Assembly (NCBI GenBank): GCA_003996215.1
Contig: QJPP01001803.1
Location: 372,001-436,000 of the forward strand
Direction of reading: 5' to 3'
DNA: 64,000 bases
Origin: Jaltomata sinuosa
Taxonomy: Eukaryota > Streptophyta > Magnoliopsida > Solanales > Solanaceae
The translations under genes and the position numbers were made by a program. A model generated the notes under the pieces. It was not told where the DNA came from. It saw only the letters and a list, made by a program, of their open reading frames with translations, and did not search any database. Below are positions 45,510 through 55,456 of the stretch, piece after piece. How positions within the stretch are numbered: the first letter of the stretch is position 1; each line of letters starts with the position of its first letter.

Positions 45510-47604
45510 TGTAACACCCCAAAAATCAAACCAGCTATCTAAGTTAAAATCTCTGAAAAATCTCATGCTTCAGGATTGACGGGTCAAAACCACAGACCGT
45601 GGTCTGAATAACGGGTTGTGAAATAGAACCGTGATTCATGTCTGCTGGTTCAAACAACGGGTCCATCATGTTGACTCATGGAACTAGATTAGAGGGATGT
45701 TTAGTCCCCCAGGTTCCACGACTTGGTTTGATGACCCGTTGTCTAAACGATGACCCGTTATTTTGAGTCGTGGTTTGATCCAGAGACCAGCTAAGTCCCC
45801 AGGAACTACGAGCCCAAATGACGACTCATCATTTAATCTATGGGTCCATCCTGTTGACCCATAGAAATGTTTCTGCAACCTGGATTTTGACTAAGGAATC
45901 ATGAGTTTGAACCACGACCCGTGGTTTAACCGATGACACGTAGAACCAACCCGTGATTCCTGAAACTGACTCATTTTCCATCTTTTCGTTAATTAAGTCA
46001 CAGGGGTATATTAGTCATTACCCACACTTTTAACTCCTAAATGATATCATTTTGACTATTTCAAGAAGGGTTTTTACCCTAACTAGCCTAAGTTCCTTCT
46101 AATTACTTCACTCTTCTCCCGAAAAGGAAAATTCTTCTCCAAGCTTCAAGTCTCAAGCTCCAAGTTCAAGCCTCCTAAGTCTTTTCGATTCAAGTGGGTT
46201 AGATTCAATCAAGGTATGTGGGTATCCAACAATGGGTTCCTTCCACACTTGTGCCCAAAACCCCCAATTCTTATTTTGAATTATGAACTTGTGAAATTAG
46301 GGTTTTGATCTAAATTGGGGAAAAACTTATGAAATCAGTTTCTAAGCAGCAATTCATGGTTTCTTATGGATTATTTATGATTTGATTAAGATTCCTTATT
46401 TGGTTCAAAAATCCCATGCATTAAAGTTTATTTCTAGTATGATTCTATTGAATTGCATGTTTGCGAGTGAAAGTTTACATGTTTAGATAATAGTCCTTAT
46501 GTATTATGAAATTGCATTGCCTAATTATTCAAACATGAATTTAAGAAGGAAAAGTATGTTTTAAATTATGGGTATTCTACGCTTCAAGAACCTATGATAT
46601 GAGAATTGCATGATCCCCGGTGTGTTTTCATGCTTTTCAATAAGATTTGGCATGAGATTGTGCCACTATGAATTTATCAGCTATATGTTTATATTTTGAG
46701 AGTTGTATTTAGCACCGAGTGACGAGGGTTCAATTACCCAAGTCCAAAACTATGTTGCCAGCGTAGGTTTTGAAATGAAGTGCCCTATGGTCTTATGAGA
46801 GTGGATCCATATCATGATAAATGGTGTCCTTGCCTTAACGGGGCATAGGACAACTTTGCCAACTAGGGTTATATAGTTGGGTATGGTGGCCCATGTTTTG
46901 GCAAGGTTTGGGCTATCTTTTCTAACTAGGGTTATATAGTTAGATTCCATGTAGCTGACATGGTTTATTATCCGTTATAAGAAACTCCTGTATGAAAGTT
47001 TTGAATTATTTAAACCCATGATACGTACTTTGAGTTTTGACTCTTATTTCATGATTTACTATTCAATTATTGACATCCACCTTGAAACTTCATTTATGCA
47101 TGAACTAAGTTCTTATCCATGTTTAAAGTATATTTTTATATTGATCATGCATCTCTCACGTATTCGGTACATTCTATAGTACTGACACATATCTTGTGCT
47201 ATATCCTTTGATGATGCAGATTCAGGTGTCCCTTCTCAGACTCGTGGCTAGAGCTTCTAGGCCACTCTCTGTCAGTTGTTGGTGAGTCCTCTTAGGTCAA
47301 GGACTAGTTGTGTTATTAACTTATGTTAGATTTTCATTTTCGTATTTAGAGTTAGCTAGGGTCTTGTCCTAGCAATTCTTTATGTCATCAGTAGAGGCTT
47401 TTCATACATAGACAGCATTGGAGTCTTCATATGGGTCTTGTATTCCTATTTGACGTGACTCCTATTTATGTTATTTTGACTTTATCTATTATGCTTCTGC
47501 TTATCTTTTGTTATTCTTGAGGATGCTATGACCAAGGGTTAGGTTGGGAAACTTGTGGTCCCAAGTATCGTATTACGTCTAGGGGGTAACCTCGGGGCGT
47601 GACA
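45510..47604 (+). repeat. 3' LTR of element D, with word cluster
   Basis: 2095 bp, TGTAACACCCC to GGGGCGTGACA. The word cluster is 45580-45960 (GACCGTGGTCTGAATAACGG, GAACCACGACCCGTGGTT near 45909). It retains the ~41 bp at 46247-46290 absent from the 5' LTR. Confidence 0.92.
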
Positions 47605-47949
47605 TCAAAATTTCAAGTTTAACTGGCCAGAAAACACAGAAAGTAAGATAAAACTAAACTAAAAGCAACCAGATCCTGACTAAGTGTCCAACTAGACCAA
47701 AGTCCATGATCCAGAGCCAACAAAACTGTCAGAATTCAATTCTAAGCATGTTTACTAAGAATGTTGACTGAAGTGAATGATTTCCTAAGTTAAAGCTCTA
47801 AAACAGGAAATGTTCATCACGACCTAACAAACGGCTCGTGCATTGAACCACCGATTTCATCAAGTCATAAATGACTTAGGGACACTATAGGCAAGCTCTA
47901 ATAGTACAAGGAAAGTGAAGATGCATGAATGATTTCTAGGGTCATTACA
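47605..47949 (-). repeat. 5' LTR of E, outer end
   Basis: Starts with TCAAA (second copy of the D duplication) and ends GGGTCATTACA, the reverse of TGTAATGACCC. Contains the AACAAACGGCTCG, CAAGTCATAAATGACTT and CAAGCTCTAATAG blocks also found at 1-98 and 28720-28849. Confidence 0.85.
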
Positions 47950-49765
47950 TAATAAGTCCCAAGTATAGTCTTTACAATGTCTGTTGCACTGACCCTCAAC
48001 TGGTAGTAGCCGGACCTCAAATAAATCTTTAGAAAATATTGTCGCACCCTGTAGCCAATCTAATAAGTTACCAATATGTGGCATCAAATATCTATCCTTA
48101 GTAGTCACCTTACTCAACTTCCCATAGTCGATACACATATACAAGGAACTAATTTAGACCTCTCAACTCTGCTAGTACCATTCAATATGGCAGAAAAGAA
48201 ATGAGTTGAGCGCCCAACTCGATCATCAATGTAGAAGTAAAAGTCATGATCACGTGAAAAAAACTAGGTAACTGATTAGGAAACAGACTAAATGATTTCT
48301 AACCATATGAACTAACACAAATTAAGGAATGTCAGCACTAGAATCATGAACATAAGCAAGACAATTCAAACACCCATACCCTCATAAATGGTATAGGACT
48401 CCTTGGCACATAGCTATCATACCATTCCCCAAAAATTGAGGGATTTTGGGCATATGCAAGGTAACAACCTTGGGAAACCATCCAAGAAAGATGTATAATG
48501 AGATAACCAATCCAATCCTTGAAATATATTGAATCAACCAATTAGGGTAACAACGTCTACCTATGCAATATACCCCAAGTTAGTCACCTCCCCAGACTGA
48601 TATACGCAATTCACTACTAAAAGAACTTCATATGGGGTATTTACACACATAAGTACCAATACCACTCACACACTAAACTAGATGATAAGCAAAGTAAGAA
48701 GATATATATAAGGATATGCAGACCCTAAATCAAGTAATACAGAAGTTGGCCTATGATAATAAAGATTGTACATCTGATAATAGCATCTGGAGTCTCAACC
48801 TCTAGCCTAGCCAAAAAGGCATTTGAGTGACTGCATCTGCCATGGATACTTGACATGTCTGGTTGTGAACCACCTCTGACAACCTAGGGATCACCCCTAT
48901 TACCATGTACACCACCTCTAGCTGATGGCCCTAAAGAACTGAAGGGTAAAATTGCCTAAACCTAGGACACTCTCTAGAAAAATGCCCAAACTCGCTATGA
49001 ACATAACAAATTTTATGAGATGCACCACGCTACCATGAACTTACTGAAATAGACTGGCCACCATGGCTTGGATACCTAGAATGTGCACCCTACATAGTTT
49101 GTCCTAAACTCATGCTGCCTTGAATACATTGACCCAAATACCCACTCTCAAAATTTGTAGTGCTGCTTAAATGGGCATGCTAGACTGATAATATTGAGGG
49201 TAACCACTACAAGAGAAACCCCTACATCTAGACTGAGCACCACTAAAACTACCCTGACATTGGGGCCACTTGTTACCGTGTTCATAAGCCTTGTTATGTA
49301 TAACCTCAATGGTATATGCATATTCAACCACTATAATGAATGTAGAACCTAATTCCACTGACTTCTCTATAGCAAAACTAAGTGGTAGAATCAACCCTCT
49401 GATAAAACTTCTAACTCAGTCGTGCTCTGTAGGCATAATCATGGCAGCACACCTAGCCAACTCATGAAACCATGCCTTATACTCAGAAACTATCATAGAA
49501 CCCTATTAAATGTCCATGCACTCATCCCTCAACCTCTCTCTCATGATGTGAGGTACATACTTCTCCAAGAGAGCCTCGAAGAACTGACCCTAAGTCTTTA
49601 GAGGTGACTCGACTGGCCTGCACTTAAGATAAGATCTCCACCACTGCTTCATTGACCCCTCAATCTGAAAGGCAGTATAATCTTCCCTGTATGACTCCAC
49701 TAAGCCAAGATTATGTAATATCTCTTGGGAAGTCACCAGAAACTCATGGGCATCCACTCTCAGAG
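47950..49765 (-). mobile_element. Element F: chromovirus fragment (gag to RT), interrupted on both sides
   Basis: Minus-strand gag, protease region and the start of RT. It is cut by the E LTR at 47949 and by the K LTR at 49766. The RT part (48144-47950) has MYMCIDYGKLSKVT and PHIGNLLDWLQGA-like stretches, corresponding to the fingers of the C RT. The rest of its RT is not found on the far side of E. Bases 48151-48950 hold decayed protease/linker sequence with no open frame. Confidence 0.75.
48950..49765 (-). pseudogene. gag: gag fragment of element F
   Basis: Minus frames 49787-49590 (F sequence begins at 49765) contain DAHEFLVTSQEILHNLGLVE and KQWWRSYLKCRP, aligned with the C capsid core (HDFITICEEMLHHLGL, KLWWRA). 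Further down, 49394-49167 holds the linker. A zinc-knuckle-like CYVHSEFGHFSREC lies near 49010-48970, with the second Cys replaced by His. The N-terminus is missing because K inserted there. Confidence 0.75.
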
Positions 49766-49985
49766 TGATAAATAGTGAATTTACCACTTATTAAGGTCTT
49801 TTTTCTTATGTTTTGTGTCTTCTATCTATGATATAAAATTACTTATGGTTTTAATTGATAATATTTTAGGTGTGCAGAAGCAAAAAGTGGTTTGATACAA
49901 AAGGAATCAAGATAGAGAAAAAAGAGTGCAATGTTAATGTGATAATACCAAAGGATTTGCACCTGCAAAGAAATGCCCGCAACGA
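49766..49985 (+). repeat. 5' LTR of K, first part
   Basis: Starts TGATAAATAGTGAATTTACC, a typical start for this lineage, and ends with AACGA (49981-49985), one copy of the M duplication. The small plus frame at 49870-50079 straddles the junction and is not a gene. Confidence 0.6.
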
Positions 49986-51492
49986 TGATAAGTTGGTAAT
50001 CTACTATCTTATTGAGCCTTTATCCATGAATTATTGCTATGTTTTGAATAGATTTAGAGCTTCTTATGGCCTTTATTGATGTCTATGCAAGTACTTATGA
50101 ACAAAAATGGAAAATAAGGAAATAGACCCAAAAAGTGATTAAAAGGAGTGAAGTGTGAAGTGATCGAAAAGGATGGAGATTCTTCATTTATATGCGGCAC
50201 TTGTGAAATATGCACAAGACTTGGGGCGTTCTTCACCTCTCGCTACATGGAGCCTTGAATCAACTAAAGGGTCTGTTACGAGGTAAGGTCATTGTGCAAC
50301 GCATATAACTCATGGTGCAAACCGCACCTCTTTCACATGACATCTCCCAAGTTAGTTGAGTCACTGGTTCAACTTAAGAGGGTGTGCAATGCACACATCA
50401 TGATGCGCGAATCGTATATCGTGCCGCACACCACTCGAAGAGTAGTTTTCTCTAGAAATTTAGTGACGTTTTGAGAAAGTATTTAAACCCATCTTAGGTA
50501 TAACTGTAAATATATCTCTTCAGTGTTGAATACGCTTGAGTAATTTTAGCATTAAGAACAAGTTTCCTCTCTAAGAAGAAGAAGAGGGTTTCAATCAATT
50601 CTCTTTTCCAATTCTTAGTTCACCATTTGTGTACAAAACTGAGCTTAGATATTGAAATTATACTTGAATGAAGAGGAATTTAACTTACTCACTCAGTATA
50701 TATCTTTCCTTTAGCATGTGTAGCTAATTTCATTGTCTAGGGATGTGTTGATAATGAGTGCTTGACAAATGGGTGTGGGTGTTGCTAATTCTTTCTTATA
50801 ATTGCTTATTTGAAATTATTCTGGTAGTTTCACCAAGTTTTAATCCTAAAATTGGTGGTTGCAAACATTGACTTTCCTTACTTGGTTATGTTGTTGCTTG
50901 AAAGAGAATTTCATAGCTTCGGATGTGGAATTACTAGTGGGTACTTGTGCTTCCATTTAGATTGAGGCTAGAAATAACTTATATTGACATAATCACCCAT
51001 TTAAGGGTCTAAGCTAGAAATAATATGACCTCCCTAAGCTTTATCTTGGTTGTGTATTGTTAAATCGATAGTGCTTTAACCGAGACTATTGGACATATAG
51101 TTGTTGATTGAGATATAAACAACCATACCTAAAACCAAGGCTACCTGTGTCAATGAGCGAGAATTTGTGTGAATAGGCAATAACCCTATCCCATTCTAGA
51201 GCCCCATTGGACGCACATCCCTAGTCATCTACTCTCATTTGTATACCCATTTTACTTTACTATTTTGCTTGAATTGAGATTATTTTGACAGAATCCCAAT
51301 TCCCCCCAATCATTTACTTTCATATTTTCAAACACTTACTCTCTTAGTGAAGTCGTTTCAATACAATCATCATTGTGCTATCTACAAGTCTCTGTGAGTA
51401 CAACCCTGAAATCCATTGGAAAACTTATAAAAGTGTTTTGCTTGAAAATCGTCGATACCTCCATCTTGGAGAGTACGTTTGATATTTTATCA
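49986..51492 (+). mobile_element. Solo LTR M (A family) inside the K LTR
   Basis: Begins TGATAAGTTGGTAATCTAC and ends GATATTTTATCA, paralleling the A LTRs along its length (for example 50634-50680 against 880-915, and 50733-50790 against 1000-1050). Flanked by AACGA (49981-49985) and AATGA (51493-51497), a 5-bp duplication differing by one CpG transition. No interior: one LTR was left by recombination between LTRs. Only moderately similar to A's LTRs, so an older or separate subfamily. Confidence 0.82.
50195..50490 (+). promoter_or_regulatory. Word cluster and TATA box of LTR M
   Basis: GTGCAACGC, GGTGCAAACCGCACC (50318-50332), GTGCAATGCAC (50384-50394), TGCGCGAATCG and GTGCCGCAC units, then a TATA-like TATTTAAAC at 50480-50488. 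The A LTRs have the same layout with a decayed TATA (TTCTAAAAC). Confidence 0.5.
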
Positions 51493-51497
51493 AATGA

Positions 51498-52749
51498 CGG
51501 TTCTATAACTATGGAAAATTAATGCACAACGACAAGTGTACTGTTACACCAGGGTTGAACAAATGAACCAAGTGCCACACCTACGGCAATGCTCTAGCAA
51601 GAAACATCTACACCAGCGCCTACACACTAGCAATAAAACCTCCACTTTTGCAGAGTCACTATTAGAAGTTAAGAATTTCTCCTATGATAATTTATCCACC
51701 ACAGTGGTATTGCACCTGTGATGATTCTTCCACAGGTGTGGCTGACGGGCTACATCTATGCCTGGATTGGTCATTTTATTATTGGAAAACCCTAATCCAC
51801 ATAAAATATCTCTCATCATTTTGGAAAGCATCTTTGGCCAATCATAGACCTATCTTTCATCTTGGAATCTTGGAGAGCAAGATCAAGCACCCTACACCCT
51901 TAGAGTGAGGATTGGAAACTTAAATTGAGTAATTCTTAACCCTTTCATCAACTCTTTGCTTTGTTATTTAATATTTGTATGTGCAGTTGCTTATTCATGA
52001 TTTGGGTATTGTGTTATAGATAAATAATATTTGGTTGTTGATTTCTATCTTGTGCTTTTGTAAGTAAATGAATCATTTCTAGTTTATGAAATGGGTCTTG
52101 GATTATCTAGTTAATCTTGTGATTTAATTTCTTTCTAAATGGAGTGATCAACCCTTGGACTTGCCTCTTTCTCTTTGATTGAGCTCAAAATAGGAAATGG
52201 GAGTTGGGGAATGATTAATTAGCATGATTTGGGGCTTTAAACCTCATCTAATTGATTCGAGCTTGATATAGGAGAATCTAAGTGTTGCATAATATTGGAT
52301 TATCTTTATTGATACATAGTTAGGTTCGAGAGAACTTGTTGAGAAATATTTTCCTGTGATCCAGAGATATAGGTGGATAATTAAGATTCGAAGGCATATT
52401 TAATCAACCCATGATTATTTATAAAGTAGACAATTACTTTGCAATGGCCCGTATGGATATAAATTGATCCCCAATTCATAAATTCATTGTTATCTTTGCT
52501 TGTGAAGGTCATTGACTACCTATACTTTTATCTAGTTATTTTTATCCTTGTTCATGTTTCTATAACAAAAAATCCTAAAGCTTTTTATCATTTTGTTTAT
52601 TGGATTTGAGTAAGTTTTTTTAATTCCTCACTTTCTCAATTTCCTTTATATTGTTCTCTGTGGGATTTAACCCCGACTCCAAAGTTGGATAATTATTTTG
52701 TAAATGACCATTTCCACCTTCTTCAGTTAAGAGTGCTTTTGGATATTAA
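51498..52749 (+). repeat. 5' LTR of K, second part
   Basis: Resumes after M and ends shortly before the primer site (exact end uncertain). The last ~80 bases have TTCTCTGTGGGATTTAACCC, the form of the conserved LTR end also seen reversed in L (54118-54137). Small frames at 51536-51908 have no recognisable family. Contains gene-free AT-rich sequence. Confidence 0.65.
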
Positions 52750-52756
52750 TAAAGAA

Positions 52757-52774
52757 TGACGCCATTGTCGGGGA
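52757..52774 (+). other. Primer-binding site, tRNA-Asp type (element K)
   Basis: TGACGCCATTGTCGGGGA, three mismatches from the ideal tRNA-Asp complement TGGCGCCGTTGCCGGGGA. All three are G-to-A or C-to-T. Confidence 0.8.
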
Positions 52775-52888
52775 ACAATTTGGCGTATTAAGTTAGTTTG
52801 GAATTTAAGCTTACTTGGTTTAATCTGAACTTGTGAATAGTTTTTATTTTCATGTTAATCAGTTTTTATTTTTGTTATTGTTGATTTT

Positions 52889-53989
52889 ATGACATCTCGG
52901 AATGCTAATGGTTTTGGTAGTTGAAACTTATATTTTAATGACCCACATCCATATTGTGGAGGACCTCCCTTTTGGTGAGACTGTGAAATTAGCCCTAGGA
53001 AAGAGAGGTGTACACCGTCTCAATCCTATGATGGGCTTACAAATGTAATTGTAATTTATATGGTGGTTGATATAAAAATTAGAGTGATTGTCCTAACTAT
53101 CATGCCCCCTTCCTCGATTATTCGAACAGAAATGCTAGGGGTGCTTTTGAGTTTGATAGGAGACATGACTTGGCAAGTGAAGAACAAGGTGTCAATTTCG
53201 AAGAAATGCACGCAATTCTCCAAACTCTATTAGAGAAAAAAACTACAACAAATGAGCAGGTAGATCTCATAAAAAACATGGTTAAATGTAGGCATTTGCG
53301 TGAGTTTCAACAAGAAGAAAGACTTTGAATAGTTGAAAATCTCACTAAACAATCCATGGTAGATTTTCCTACTCGTCAAGATAAGGTTGGTAAAAAGGAG
53401 ATTTCAAACCAAATGGTTGAGCCAAAAAAACTTGTTAACCACAATGAAATTGGTGGAAGTGAAGATATGGGCCAACATGAAAAAATAGATCAAAATTGTG
53501 ATGAAGAAATCTCTAGTTCTCTAAGAGACAAAGCCAAGATGTTTTGGAGAGAAATGATGGGGAGAAATGAAAGATATGGGCAAGTCTTGACTAATTGGGT
53601 GAATCAAATTCAACATTGAAATGGTTAAGATGTCCAAAACATAAAATTATCCATGAGTGAATGTGCGCTAGCTTTTCTTGAGCCCCAACATGAAGAAAAA
53701 CTTGACTTAGATAAAATTGTGAGCCAAGATTGGCTATCGAACAAAGTTCAACAATTTGAAGCCTATATTGAACAACGTGAGATGATTCCTCGAATGATAG
53801 AGAAATTTATCAAAATGCATGATAAGAAATATGAAAGAGAGGAGCTACTTGAAAATTCTATCCAGAAATTGAAGGCCTAATTGAATGCACATGCTCAAGA
53901 TCAAATGATCATGGATACTAGTTTTGAGTTATTTACCATTGAAGAAGAGGACACAATTTATTTTATTGAGACAAGGGTGATTTGTTAAC
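52889..53989 (+). pseudogene. Lysine/glutamate-rich coiled-coil ORF of element K, broken
   Basis: First ATG after the leader is 52889 (MTSRNANGFG), followed by a DPHPYCGGP motif (52939-52965) and stops. After frame changes the frame at 53356-53619, a TGA, and 53653-53880 continue in one register, and similar sequence reaches a stop at about 53987. The protein is hydrophilic, rich in Glu, Lys, Gln and Asn with heptad-like spacing, suggesting coiled coils. It resembles the single ORF of non-autonomous plant gypsy elements, but I cannot assign a domain. No capsid, zinc knuckle or protease motif. Confidence 0.5.
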
Positions 53990-54044
53990 CAACCATTCCA
54001 AAAATAATTCAAGATACAGAGATTGAATGAATGATACTAGAGTT

Positions 54045-55456
54045 TGATACCGCCCTAACTACACCTCGAATTAACGAAACGTAAGCGGTTATAGTCAAAT
54101 ATAGAACCCAACTAGGTTGGGGTCGAATCCCACAGGGAATATGGTGAGAATTAAGTCGTTAGTGAATTAGATAACTAATAGTCAATAGTTTCCGGAAAAA
54201 AGGGGGGGTTTTGTGAAATCAAATTGTAAACAAAACAAGCAATAATGTGTGAGAAATAATCAATAGGAGAATGAACTAGGGAAGTGTTTACCATGGCGTT
54301 GGTAACAATGTCGATTCAAGGTTTAACCGGGTTCGCTCTATATGCATATCACGATGTGATTGAACTTATGGTATCGTCTAAACGTCTCTCGACCAAATAA
54401 ACAAATTTCCTTTTCTATTCTCTCGACCTCGAAAAGATGTGCTTTTTAGATTTCAATCCTAAACATCAAGTAGATTAATCTAGTTACAGCATTAATTATT
54501 AGACGAGAGTTAGTAGTCTCAAATCCTTGTTGTTAATCAAGTTTCCCGGTTTTAATCTCTTTACTCAAGCAAACTTAAACCTAGGCATGTTCTAATGTTT
54601 GCAACCACTAGAAAACGTTAAATAACGAATGATTAACAACGTGACAACATACATATTGAACCCGTCGCTACCCAGAATCTATCTCGATACCTTAGCCATG
54701 GCTCCCACAACCCTAGTTGTGGGAGGTTTAGTAACTCATGCTAGTAGAAGAATAAAAGAAAGTCATATGCATAATAAAGAAAAGAAATCCTTACAATGTA
54801 TTGAGAACAATCTTTAATTATTCCAAGAACAAGAAACCAAAGATCCCAAGAACGAATCAAGAACAAGATTTAGGAGAAGGAAACCGGGTGTAGCGCGTTT
54901 CCTCTCTCAAAACTCGCTCAAAAACTCCTAAAATGATTGGGAGAACTATTGTATAATGAATGAATAATATCAATGATAATTAAAATAAACCTAACATAGG
55001 GTATTTATAGGAGTCCAGGAAGTAAACCCAAAAACGCTCGGATTCCGTGTCGCCGACTGTCTCAACTTGACGGCTTGGGGTGACGGACCGTCACCACCTT
55101 AACGGACCGTCGCCTTGGCCGTCACCACAAGGCAGTGGTGTAGCTCCACCTGACGGTCACTGTGACGGACCGTCATCACCTTGACGGACCATCACGGCGG
55201 CCGTCACTCCTAGGCAGTACACTTCCTCTACTTGACGGTCACATGTGACGGACCGTCACATGTTTGACGGACCGTCACTCAGGCCGTCACTCTTAGGCAG
55301 AATGTCTTTTTGCTCGTATTTCCTTCTGTTTCTGTGTTTGTCTCCATTTCCTACAAATATAACATAAAAACATCAAAAACGACGACGGTTGCTTGAAAAC
55401 GTACGATTGTTCTTAGTTAAAAGGAGTCGAAAGTGCCGTAAAATGGCGGCACATCA
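54045..55456 (-). repeat. 3' LTR of element L
   Basis: 1412 bp. On the minus strand it starts TGATGTGCCGCC (55456) and ends near GGCGGTATCA (54045). The polypurine tract and GAGGACAAGCAA block at 55457-55495 lie just upstream in element orientation, so it is the 3' LTR. It includes the conserved TTCCCTGTGGGATTCGACCC end block (54137-54118), a perfect inverted repeat CCCACAAC-CCTA-GTTGTGGG (54704-54723), a TATA box and the repeat array. Confidence 0.8.
55001..55310 (-). promoter_or_regulatory. Word array (~83 bp x 3) and TATA box of LTR L
   Basis: Three tandem units begin at about 55068, 55151 and 55233. Each carries TGACGG-x-CCGTCA palindromes (perfect at 55081-55093, for example), then GGCCGTCAC and AGGCAGT. 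On the minus strand the array ends about 57 bases before CTATAAATAC (55010-55001), a good TATA box. This is the clearest case of the word-then-TATA layout. Confidence 0.65.

Larger units (their letters stand above)
38441..47604 (+). mobile_element. Element D: full-length, degenerate chromovirus
   Basis: 9164 bp bounded by TGTAACACCCC and GTGACA, with a perfect 5-bp duplication TCAAA (38436-38440 and 47605-47609) in the LTR of E. LTRs 38441-40503 (2063 bp) and 45510-47604 (2095 bp). Interior: primer site, gag, protease, RT, RNase H, integrase, chromodomain, polypurine tract. Many stops and frame changes. Its family is different from C in LTR and gag. Confidence 0.94.
21607..47949 (-). mobile_element. 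Element E: chromovirus with 5' LTR split by C and D, 3' side deleted
   Basis: Minus strand: 5' LTR in three pieces (47949-47605, 38440-37216, 25559-23821), primer site 23817-23806, gag, protease and the first part of RT ending at 21607. Removing C and D with their duplication copies, the LTR pieces sum to about 3.3 kb, close to the 3290-bp LTRs of C. The sequence right of 47949 is pol of F, so E had inserted in F. RNase H, integrase and 3' LTR are absent. Confidence 0.8.
49766..54044 (+). mobile_element. Element K: non-autonomous Athila-like element, 3' side lost
   Basis: Begins TGATAAATAG inside F gag. Its 5' LTR is in two parts (49766-49985 and 51498-about 52749) around solo LTR M. A tRNA-Asp-type primer site follows at 52757-52774 and a broken ORF at 52889-53989. 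The interior then stops at LTR L (54045). No pol, and no 3' LTR in the window. Confidence 0.7.

Noticed and set aside
48151..48949. Intact protease of F
   Set aside because: No open frame or catalytic D-x-G motif could be followed; only decayed linker sequence.
49761..49765. CAGAG before K as a copy of the C target duplication
   Set aside because: Same five bases as at 25555 and 37216, but in an unrelated context; chance for a 5-mer. K's right end is missing, so its duplication cannot be tested.
55068..55310. CRISPR-like or satellite array
   Set aside because: Three units without unique spacers, located in a plant LTR next to a TATA box; no long satellite extends from it.
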